64,000 bases of DNA, taken from positions 16,813,430 to 16,877,429 of the forward strand of contig CM055828.1 in assembly GCA_029582265.1 (NCBI GenBank). Reading direction: 5' to 3'. The position numbers were made by a program, and so were the translations under genes. The notes under the pieces are model-generated. The model saw nothing but the letters and a program-made list of their open reading frames with translations. It did not search any database and was not told the DNA's origin. Positions within the stretch are counted from its first letter, which is position 1. Each line of letters opens with the position of its first letter. This DNA is from Zoroaster sp. YZ-2022 (taxonomy: Eukaryota > Echinodermata > Asteroidea > Forcipulatida > Zoroasteridae). Positions 12,377-24,300 of the stretch are shown here, piece by piece.

Positions 12377-15300
12377 CTGGATTATGTAAAGAAACAAATG
12401 TTTACATTAATTAAAGCACCAAAACAGTTAAAAACATCTGATTGGACAAAACATGATCACGTGGGATTGCATTAACGGCTGCTTATGCATTATCGGTGAT
12501 GAAGACCAATAAGTATGCACACTGACCGACAGCTGTTTTTAAGTATGCGAGTCAGGATTGAACCAATCAGAGTGTAGAAGAGTCAGGATTGAACCAATCA
12601 GAGTGTAGAAGAGTCAGGATTGAACCAATCAGAGTGTATTAGAGTCAGGATTGAACCAATCAGAGTGTATTAGAGTCAGGATTGAACCAATCAGAGTGTA
12701 TTAGAGTCAGGATTGAACCAATCAGAGTGTATTAGAGTCAGGATTGAACCAATCAGAGTGTAGAAGTTTGTAATCATGTCACGCAGACTCACTGGATATG
12801 TTGGAATGTCATTTATCAGTTTATTTTATGGTTCTTTTTTCAATATGAATTAAATAATATTGAAAATTTGAATACAAAATCAAGATTAAATAATGGAAAT
12901 ACAAGTTCATCTCTTGGTCTATACCGTAGGATAAAGACCTTGGGGTCATAGCCACAGACAATAAAGGACCTCGTCTTTGACTCATTCCTTTATCATCCGT
13001 GACCAGGACCCCTCGGTCTTTATCCTGTGGTAAAGACTAAGTGATGAACTTGTATTCATTATCCATCTCTATTATATTTGATATTATATGGATGTTATAT
13101 GGATGTTATATGGGATCATGATACAAAAGAGACATCAAGAAACAAAATATACAATGTATACAAATGACTGCACTGAGCACTCCTCTTTTGGGGTGGATAT
13201 GTGCGCGTTAACATTATTCTTATGCCATGAAATTGGGAACAACCAACTGCACTCATAAACAATTGTCACTTTCCTTTTTGTCTTTAAGACTGGCGCGTTC
13301 ATGTGACTTGTAAAAGATGCTGTGATGGGACATTTGTGAATGGCGACTTTGTCAATTTGTTCAAAAACACCTGTCGACTGCTATTGCACCCCAAGTACGT
13401 GTAAACTCACCATGACAACCGGGTCCTATGACATATTTCAAATTATAGTAGTAGCACTTGCTCAATGTGTTTGGATAGGGTACTTGCGCTCTCAATGCCG
13501 TTTGCCTGCCTGTGGTGTAGTAGGGAACATGTCTATATCTTCTATAGATACAAAGTGACAGTGAACTCTGTGAAGGCACCATTGATTTTTGTTGCAATGA
13601 TGCAGCAGAACGGGATTGAGTTTTATTAACAGTGAAGAACGGTGAAGGAATTCAATGCAATTTTAATTTAAATGAATTCATAGTTCAATACAAAAATGTC
13701 AGATGCAGCTCTCTATAAATAAATAGATTAAAATATATGGCATACCCGAATACATAAATTTGCATAATCTGCATGTGACTAATTTTTTTAAGTAAAGTTA
13801 AATTACTGCCGTTTTGAATTTCTGGGTTGCTGCTAGCTTTAACCAGTTCACGTCGGGAATATTTTTTTTTTTTCGGTCCCCCGTGCGGGTTTATTTTCAG
13901 TGAAAAATCAGAAAAAATGTCTAGCCATTAATAATTTTTTTTGTCAATGAAACTAAGTCCGGACACCCAAATAAACACCTTTACTCATTGACATTTCGAG
14001 AATTAAATGGCTAGTTTTTTAATTACGGTTGTGTTTGTTCAGCACAATTAGACCGTTGGCAAGTTCCGATGCAACGGCCTATTAGCGACCAGCGCCCGGT
14101 CGAACAGATGGCATAAACAATGGATATAAATCCATCTTTACAAATTCTTGGCTGGTACGTCAAAGGAACAGGTCTTGGATAAAGGGATTACGCAAAAATC
14201 AACAAAAAGAGTGAACTCGTTCATTGTTTGCAGTGCCTTTTGTCCGGGGCCACCGAACCGTGACCCCATGGACTCCGAGAAACGATTGCGTGTATACAAG
14301 TCAGCCGCCACGATGGCACGCCACGTGTGGCATGTTGACAAGTCTCCCGGTAACACACACAAAAATCAGAATGCGTGTTTAGACGCTCTCCGATCCGTGG
14401 TTCAAAAAAAAAAATGCGTGTATACACAGCCTCCGACGCCAACTGGTTAATGCTTTCGCTTCTTACTCCATAAAATTATTAGTACTGGTACAACAAATCA
14501 TCAATAGTGAGCTATCTTGAGGGAAAAACCCCAAAACATTGATATCATTGGAGATTGGAAAAGAGCCCTCAATAAAATTGATGGTGCAGCATTTGCCCAT
14601 CTTACCGCGGGTAAAGTTTCAAAGACCTCGGCTGGATCCATTCCACCTGGCCCCAGTCTTTCCTGCCTCTCTCTCACCATCTCCTACAAATGAGACAGAA
14701 AAAAACATCAACAAAAACAATCCATATAGGTTGATGAAATTCTTGCGTCGGGTGATAAACAATTGATTTAATTTTGCCTCTATACTCGGTGCTTTCCTAT
14801 ACATATCGTGGAACCTGCTGCTATATAGGATTCTAGCCGGCCAATCGTCATCGGGCAAGCTCGGTGGTCGAGAGGCTAAGACGTCTGCACTAGTAAGCAG
14901 GAGGTCGTGGGTTCGAATCCCGCCCGAGTCGCCTGTTGAGTTTTCCACAGACATTTCGGAAAGCACTGAGTATACAGTGCTTTACACACGTCGGTGCATA
15001 GTTTTAGCCAGCAATACCTTTGGGTGTCTTTTGGACGCACTGTTTGCCAAATGGACACCCTGTTTTATTTGTAATACACATGAGGAAGTATAGCAAGTTG
15101 AACAATTTGGACACCCTGTTTTATTTGTAATACACATGAGGAAGTATAGCAAGTTGAACAATTTGGACACCCTGTTTTTCAAAGAATAACAAATTTAAAC
15201 ACCCTATTTCCAAATCCTGTCTTACACTCTGCGTCGGTGCAGGGCAAAATGAAATAAAAAACCATCCATGTTTTAGGTATTCCTGCAGACTCATCAGTTA

Positions 15301-18300
15301 TTTAGCTTCAAGAATCATCTGTTGTCTCCAATACTTCACCCTTGCCACCCCCATCCCAAAGTCATAGACTTAGACTCAAGCAGGAAGTTGTAGACTTGGA
15401 CTTGAACAGTGCCCATGTTGTCTTACATTAGGCTCAGATTGCGCGAACTCAACACTGACAATGGCAATTTGATCAGACTCTATAGCAAGTTCTCAGTGTT
15501 GCCTCATCCTTTTTCTTATATATGCCATAAAAACAAGCGGGTTGTAAACCTGGGAGACAGTCGAGACTTTTCAGGATTTATTAGGTTAAATTTCAGGCCC
15601 AGTTTTGTGAAACTATATGCTTAGTATTGTTATTTCACAATTTGTTGGCAATTAAAGATCAATAATTGCCATTAGACACATCTTACAGCACAAAATATGG
15701 CCCAGACTTTCCATTGCTTCCCAGGACAGGCAGGAAATGGAGTCTACTACATGCATAGCCAACAGGTCTTATGCCTAAAACACAAGAGGGTGCTATAACA
15801 AAGAGCTTTTGAGTATAGTCTAATCCACCGACCGTTTCACTAGACACCCCCATAAATGTGGTGGTACCAATATTCTGTGTCAACATTTATTTTCTACAGT
15901 CTAGTGATTCTTCGTCCAATGCTGTGTACTCTATATGACAAATCGCCAGTGTACTGCATATTTTAGACTGTATGTCATGCACACATGGTAACACCATTGT
16001 AACAGTTAATACATTTTTACTAAAAACTGAAAATGTAGCACGTTTTCACAAATTTGACACATGAAGTAGTTGTAACTATAATTTGTTTACCCCAAAAGGT
16101 TATTTTTTGAGATTGAGCTGAAACCCTTATTACCTCTTCGTTTTCTTTCATTACTCGGTCGATTCGTTCCTGGGCCTTCTTGCGGATTCGTCCTTTGAAT
16201 GAGTCCAACTCCTCATAGAATGAGTCCATATACTGCTTATCTGCACTCTTAACCCTAGGAATAGACAAATCAGAAAATATATACACACTGGACTACTTCT
16301 AAGGTTCCACTGTGTAATTTTCCTTGAAATGTTTACATTTTAAACTATGGGACACTTATGATATTGTCTCTTAAGTGCAATATGCTGTATCTTTATTTTA
16401 CATGTTTTGGAGAAACCTTCAATTTGATCAGAGCAGAAAAGTAACAAAGAATTTGAGACAGCAAACTAATTACCTCAGCATCTTTGGTACAAAATTGCAA
16501 AATTTCTATCATATTTTTTTCTCCTGAATTCTCATGATTTGTCTTTTCTTCTGAATTCGCATGATTTGTCCTGGCATGGAAATAATAAAATCCACTTTTA
16601 TGTCCAAACCACAAAATAATAATCACAGTCAAGGCATCATTGAAAAATGCACACTGCCGAAATAGAATGGTCGTCTTCACAGTGTGATCATGGCCTGTCA
16701 ATGTGTTTGAAGGGATAACGACATAACTGATCACTCACTTTGTGAAGAAAGGTCGAATGCATGACCTTGGGTCACGCTTGAGACTTTTAGCAAGCTCCAG
16801 AATGAACTGCAAGATGATCACTTGGTGAGCCACCTGTTCCATCAGGGCTGTTTTCTGTAGAAATGTATGGCAAGATAGTCAAAATGAATCTACAGCAATA
16901 GCCCTCTAGTGGTGAAAATGCCGACAGTGTCTTGCATAAGGACAGTGTCTTGCATAAGACATAAAACACAATAAAGGGGGCCACTTTGCATCCGTCACGT
17001 TAGCAGTTTTTCCAATGGTTGTTATTTATTTTTAAGTACATGAAACCGACCAAAAAGTGTTTCAACATGTGAATGGACATGCAGGCTTATACTAGAACTA
17101 ATTTGAGTTGATTTAATTTTTTTTTTTTTTTTTTTTTTTACCTTCAAATTTCCATAAAAATTGGACGGAAAAAGTTACCTCACTTTTCCGTCCATTTGTT
17201 GATGGAAATTTTAGGCTAATTAAAAAAATAATAGTAATAATCAACTCAAATTATCTTTAGGATAAGCATGCATGTCTTTTCAAATGTTGAAATTCTTTTT
17301 GGGTGGTTTCAGATATTAAAAAAAAAAATACGATTAGAAAAAATGCTAACGTGACGGTAGGAAAGTGGCCCCGTTTATTGTGTTTTATGTCATAAGGACA
17401 GTGTCTTGCATAAGGACAGTGTCTTGCATAAGGACAGTGTCTTGCATAAGGACAGTGTCTTGCATAAGGACAGTGTCTTGCATAAGGACAGTGTCTTGCA
17501 TAAGGACAGTGTCTTGCATAAGGACAGTGTCTTGCATAAGGACAGTGTCTTGCATAAGGACAGTGTCTTGCATAAGGACACTTTCAGCCTCAATTGAACG
17601 TTGCATTAACATATGTGTGCATATGGAACCATGCTTGGATACAGAATCCTGCTCCATGCCTACATACATTGGCAAATCGGTGAAGGGGGGGGGGGGGAGC
17701 GAAGGGGTCTTTGGGCCATTCATGAAGTGGTAATTCAACAGACTGCCACGAAAAGTATCAGTGCAACCTGGGTGACTTGCTGGCATGCCCGAGATGTATT
17801 TATCACAAGAGCATTTAATGCATACTGTGCTTAATAAACGCACCTATGGAACTAGCAAGCAGTGTCCAGCTCTTATCCAATGATACCCCAGGGAAGGGTA
17901 GTCAAACTTATTAACCCTCCTACACATGGAGGTCACTCTGATCCACTAAATTTTCAATATGTTCTTCACCAACCTTTAGTACATACAAGCCTGCTGTCCT
18001 TTCCAAGTAATCTTACAAAATCAACTGTGTGCTACCCAAGGCCACTGTAAATGTTTGAGCATATTAGTATGGCCTGCAATGTATCAATGGGAGACCACTT
18101 TACCCTGCAATCTCAGTGGTGTGACAGTGCGCAGAAGGGTAACCATAGGAGGCCACTGGCAACAGCTAATGGCTTGGAGTGGCCTGAATGGGTTGTTTCA
18201 CTGATTGCACTGATTGTAGGAAGGTTAATTACCACGCTCATTGTAGGTGCAATGTCAATGCCAAGAGGCTGGGTTAAAGCAGGCTCGCACACCTTGTGTA

Positions 18301-21300
18301 GGTAATAGACTTCTGTAATTACTTATTTTCAGCTGCATACATGTGGTACTATTTGTACTCAATAAAACCTTTATGAAAGATACATTCTTACATTCTCCAC
18401 TTGAAGATCAATGGCCCAGATGACCAGATAGTTGGCAGTCTCCTCACAGACAAGCTCCATGTGTTCTTGAAGGAACGACCCCGTGTCGTCCCACTTCTTG
18501 TACATGCCATACTTCTTTATGGTCTTCTCGTGTGTCTTGACAAAGTTGGCCTGTTTCTGGCTCTTCTCCTCCTCAGTCAATTCTTCTGTCTTCACTGCCT
18601 GCTTGTTGATGCGCGTGCTACTGAAGCCATCTTTGCAAAGGGTATCTACATTCCATGGTGCTGCCTTGTGTGAGAAATAAACCATATATGAGATCAAATG
18701 AATGTTATTAACCCTGACCCTCCAAAATCCTCTTTGCTAATGCCCCCGTCACATTTACGCCGATTGTAGGAAAGGCGCCCGCCCGGCGAGCTTTTTGCCT
18801 AAAATCGCACGGGAATCGGGGAAATCTTACGGTCACCGGCGGATCAATCGGAGCTATCGGCCGATTAAAACACGCCGCATGGGCCGCCGCCAACTTTTAA
18901 CGCGGAGTTATAATTTTCCGATGGCGGCAGACTTTTTCGACCTAACTCATCGCAAATGAACCGCAGAGGACCCGTGGAGCCGTCCGATAGCCTAACGCCA
19001 TCCCACGACATCCGGTGGCATCGTACTGTCATCAAAGGATTAATTAAGAGATTAGGAAAGGCTCGGGGGCCACCTGGACCGTACGGTGTCCGGGGAGTCC
19101 TCCCGATGGCCTTATGGGCGCCGAAGGGTAATCGTACGGCGCCCGAGCGGTATCAAGAAACCGTGCGGGCGCCTACCGATTAATCACCGGCGCCAGGCCG
19201 GCGCCCGAGCGGCCCCCCAGCTCTCAGGACGGCGCCCATCCGACGCCTGCGCGGGTATCGTGCGGGATACGTGCGGGATACGTCCGGCCTCCCCCCGTTC
19301 ACCTGGCGGGCTCCGCCCGGGCGGAAAACATCGGCCGGGTGCCTCAAGGCCTCCGTACGGTGCCTGGACGATGTCCGTTCGACTTAATCGGCGGAAATCT
19401 AATTTGTTGCCGTGCGGCGCCCGTATCTAATGTGACCGTGACCAAGTGCAATTTGAGACATCCGGGATTTGTCTCCGATGGCCGGGACATCGGGTGACCG
19501 CCCGAGACCCCCTCTCCGCCCGGCGCCCGGCGGAAATGTGACTGGGGCATAAAGTGAAGGATTTTGAAGGATTGAGGTTACATGCTACATGCTCTTTGCT
19601 AAAGTGAAGGATTTTGGAGGATTGAGGTTATTAGGCATACTTGCCTTTCCATGGTACATGTACATCCATGTTTGTTGTAGTGATTGCAAGGTCAGCGCTT
19701 GGGTCAGTGGACACTGTTTATTGCTCCATGCATGCAGGGAGGGTCCCTGGCCATGTACATGTATCACAGATTAGAAACACATGTGTTCATACACGTCATG
19801 TGCTTGCTTTACTACTGAAGGATTTTGGAGGATTCAGATTGTGTAAGCAAATGGGCCTATGGAGTTAGGAAGGATTCAGGTTATGTGTAAGCAAATGGGC
19901 CTATGGAGTTAGGAAGGATTCAGGTTATGTGTAAGCAAATGGGCCTAGGGAGTTAGGAAGGATCCAGGTTATGTGTAAGCAAATGGGCCTAGGGAGTTAG
20001 GAAGGATCCAGGTTATGTGTAAGCAAATGGGCCTAGGGAGTTAGGAAGGATTCAGGTTATGTGTAAGCAAATGGGCCTATGGAGTTAGGAAGGATCCAGG
20101 TTATGTGTAAGCAAATGGGCCTAGGGAGTTAGGAAGGATTCAGGCTATGTGTATAAGCAAATGGGCCTAGGGAGTTAGGAAGGATTCAGGTTATGTGTAA
20201 GCAAATGGGCCTAGGGAGTTAGGAAGGATTCAGGTTATGTGTAAGCAAATGGGCCTAGGGAATTAGGAAGGATTCAGGTTATGTGTAAGCAAATGGGCCT
20301 AGGGAGTTAGGGTTAAGGGAGACTTCATATCAGTCTTCTTCTGTTACAAATTTAATAACTGGCTTGTGAGACTGAAATATACGCCAGCATTATGTATGGG
20401 GAACTTCCTTTTATTAAGATTCACCCGGGTGGATCCACGATGGGTGAAATTGGAGGACAGGCAACATAAAAATTTGGGCAGACTGGAAAAAATGGTGAGG
20501 CAAACATGTGGTCAATTTTAAATACTAGTTTGAGAGAACTACTTCAAGAAGCAGTTTTGTTTTCAGGTAAAACTTGTAACTTTGAATGGTGAAGAGGATA
20601 AGTAAGACTAATTGCGTCGACACCATTTGAGTAGTAATTAGTTCTGAAAAGAACTGGAGGTTACAACTCGACGTTTCAATCAGTATGCTCTGATCGTCTT
20701 CTGAATTAGTTTTACTTAGTTTTGTTTTCAATCGTAACGCTTCTATTTTCCATGTGTATGAAAAATAATCACTTTTAGCCCTCCTACACATAGAGGCCAC
20801 TGTAAACCACAAAATGTCCAGTGTGTTGTACACACATTGTTTGTGCATAAGCCACACTGCCCCTTTGAAGTAATCTCCATTGTACATACAAAGACACATG
20901 TATACCACAGTTGACCTTTTATTGTTAGCAGGTTAAACCAAACTCTCATTAATAATTCACCATCAGCCATTGAGAACAATAAACCATACAAAGCCCCCAG
21001 TGGGATTTTCAGTAGTTATTTGGTAAACACAGACTCTCCATAGTAACCTACCACCAGCCACTGAGTCTGGAACAAAGTATTATGCCCTGCAATATGTCAA
21101 TCACAAAGCACTAAAACCAACAGACATATGAAGCATTATGTTACTATGCAGTATAGCTATGGGGAGCCACTGCCTACCATAGCAATGGCTTGTAGTGGCC
21201 TGCATGGCTTGCTTAAAAGATTTCAGTGATTGCAGGAGGGTTAAATGAGTCAATTCAAAATATTATGGGAAATTTTATTTACGTTCTTTCTAAAAGGCAA

Positions 21301-24300
21301 AGAGAAATTCTAACCTAACATTTTAAATTGTAACCAAAAATGATGGAGAAACAAAGTGAGAATTCAGGACTTTTAAAAATAAAGCACACACACAAGGTAT
21401 TATACCTACTTTCTCTTTCTGGGCTATTTCCTCTTCCTTTTCTCTCCATTTCCTATGCTGTTCTTCAAGATCCTTAAGTTCACTCTGAACCTTGACAAGA
21501 TTTTCCTGTTGTTAAAAAAAAAAAAACCAAGAACAAACCCAAATCATCATCAGACTCATATTATCAATACTGATTGATTTAATCTTTCCTTTGCTCAGTA
21601 ATAAAAGGTCCTTCAAGGAAAGGTACTTGCTCTCTTTGAATCAGGTTTATACATCATTCCTAACAACCCCAAGTTCATCCTGAGCCAACTTAGTGTGTTG
21701 CTTGAATTTGGTGGATTCAGTACTGTACAACTAGTCCAGAGAATTGAGCATGTAGCCATGTGTACCAAATCCATCAAACTCCACTGGCTGCTTTTGTTGG
21801 ATTCAGGACTGTGTGTAGCCAAGCCATGGATGCTTGCATTTGCTACTGTACCAAATCCATCAAACTCCACCGGCTGCTTTTGTTGGATTCAGGACTGTCT
21901 ATAGCCAAGCCATGGATGCTTTGCATTTGCTACTGTACCAAATCCATCAAACTCCACTGGCTGCTTTTGTTGGATTCAGGACTGTGTGTAGCCAAGCCAT
22001 GGATGCTTGCATTTGCTACTGTACCAAATCCATCAAACTCCACCGGCTGCTTTTGTTGGATTCAGGACTGTGTGTAGCCAAGCCATGGATGCTTTGCATT
22101 TGCTACTGTACCAAATCCATCAAACTCCACCGGCTGCATTTGTTGGATTCAGGACTGTGGTATAGCCAAGCCATGGATGCTTTGCATTTGCTACTGTACC
22201 AATTTCATCAAACTCCACCGGCTGCATTTGTTGGATTCAGGACTGTGGTATAGCCAAGCCATGGATGCTTTGCATTTGCTACTGTACCAATTCCATCAAA
22301 ATCCAACAACTGGGTGACTGTTTAGTGCATGTAAATTGTGTTTTTGTCATATTCAGGAAGGTATTTCGTCTAAAGGACTAGAGGATTAGGGTTAAACAAC
22401 CAACCTGTGAATGTTTTATCTTATTACATTCTGTAGTTTATGTGAAGATAATGAAAATGCATTCAGATTGTTTTAAATTCGTTCTAACCTTAAAGATATA
22501 CCGCCCGTGTTTGGGCCAATTTGACGGTAAGAAAAATAGATTGAAATGTTGAATTGCTATTTTTCTGGAGTTAAGGAAGTTACAAACTTTCATTTGAGAA
22601 AGTGAACGAAAACAGCTGTCAAGGATTAGTACCAGTAAATTCAAAACTCAAATTAATAAAATGCTGGGTCACTTCATTAACCCTAACCTTCCCAAATCCT
22701 CCAAAATCCTCTTTGCCAAAGTGAAGGATTTTGAAGGATTGAGGTTACATGCTAACATGCTCTTTGCTAAAGTGAAGGATTTTGGAGGATTGAGGTTATT
22801 AGGCATACTTGCCTTTCCATGGTACATGTACATCCATGTTTGTTGTAGTGATTGCAAGGTCAGTACTTGGGTCAGTGGACACTGTTTATTGCTCCATGCA
22901 TGCAGGGGAGGGTCCCTGGCCATGTACATGTATCACAGATTAGAAACACATGTGTGCATACGTGTCATGTGCTTGCTTTACTACTGAAGGATTTTGGAGG
23001 ATTCAGGTTATGTGTAAGCAAATGGGCCTAGGGAGTTAGGAAGGATTCAGGTTATGTGTAAGCAAATGGGCCTAGGGAGTTAGGAAGGATTCAGGTTGTG
23101 TGTAAGCAAATGGGCCTAGGGAGTTAGGAAGGATTCAGATTATGTGTAAGCAAATGGGCCTAGGGAGTTAGGAAGGATTCAGGTTGTGTAAGCAAATGGG
23201 CCTAGGGAGTTAGGGTTAATCCTCCGATTGGGCAGCACGGCTGTCAACAAGAATCCAGCGCATTTTAAATATCATACAATGTCTTCTGACATCTGAATTT
23301 CATAAAAAAATTTGTTCGTTTAATAACGACATTATATTTCCAAATTTGGTTGCTTTTTAAATTCTATTTTTGGGTCTCTTGAACCAAACACAGGTGATTA
23401 TCTTTAAATATAACCGAGAGTACCTTTTCTGATAAACTTAGCGGCAAAAAATTCACTTTTATTAAAATTTACAACACTTCAGACAACATTATTTTGTAGG
23501 CAAGATTGATACCATCATCCGTTTTACACCAAGTAAGTCTTACATTTAAATTTGACCATTTGGTTCATTTTGAATTACGTGTAAGGACACAATACTGGCT
23601 GACAAAAATGGAACACAGGGTTTTGAACAAAAATATTGGTGGAAAGTTGTAATTTACTTGGAAGTCATGAGAATGGACACCCTTGTACTTGAAAATAGCA
23701 TTGGAGAGATAATGTGCCAAGTAATGTGCCAAGTAGTGTGCCAAGTAGATTTTCCTCCCTGTTGTATTTTCTCGATTGGCATGTGAAAGTTAACGTTAGT
23801 CACATGGTGTCCACTTTTCATTCTAGTACCCAACAATAAAAGTCAAAGCAAAAAAATGTTTACACCATGATTATGTAGCTTATTCCCAATAAAAAATGGC
23901 TTAGTTTGGTAAGGATGAGTTTTGTAAAAAAAAAAATATTTGGCCATTTTAACATCGTATGATTTGGCGAACACGATGTGTAACTAACATGAACACAGAT
24001 TTAGCGATCATTTTTGAGGTTCGTGAAATCTTTTTTTTTTTTTTTTAGGAGCCAGTTTATTTCTTCATTAAGTTACTCAAGTTATATGCACATCGTGAGG
24101 AAAATAAGTAAGGGATACGTAAAGTGTTTGATTTGATGAACTTTGGCTCAATTAACCCTCCTATGCCCAGGCTGAAATTTGGCCCAGTAAGCACCGCACC
24201 CACAGACAGTCACTTGAGTATTTTTGGTTGCATTGCCAATTGGTAGGTCAAACCACAGAGTCACACAGAGCTGTGTATGTACTGTCGAGTGGTTTTGGTT

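Larger units (their letters stand above)
18708..20316. mobile_element. TTAA/CCCTRA-type MITE, copy D3, with nested insertion and array
   Basis: Left end TTAACCCTGACCCTCC, right end GGAGTTAGGGTTAA. A GC-rich element (18741-19549) is nested near its left end, and its right end is expanded into a 47-bp array (about 19845-20312). The left edge is only 44 bases upstream of CDC37 exon 5, so the branch-point region of that intron must lie within or at the edge of the element. Confidence 0.7.

Noticed and set aside
14855..14935. tRNA gene of serine or leucine type
   Set aside because: The acceptor stem does not close, and the flanking sequence recurs at 56560, so it is part of a repeat.
17391..17580. 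CRISPR-like array
   Set aside because: The repeats follow each other without spacers, and the DNA is clearly from an animal genome.
17365..17843. Open frames of 60-150 codons over the 18-bp repeat
   Set aside because: The repeat unit is 18 bases, so every frame without a stop stays open. The products are pure repeats with no family likeness.
18741..19549. Coding gene or bacterial contamination, because of the high GC and open frames
   Set aside because: Inverted ends with a TAA duplication show a nested transposable element. The open frames occur in several frames on both strands.
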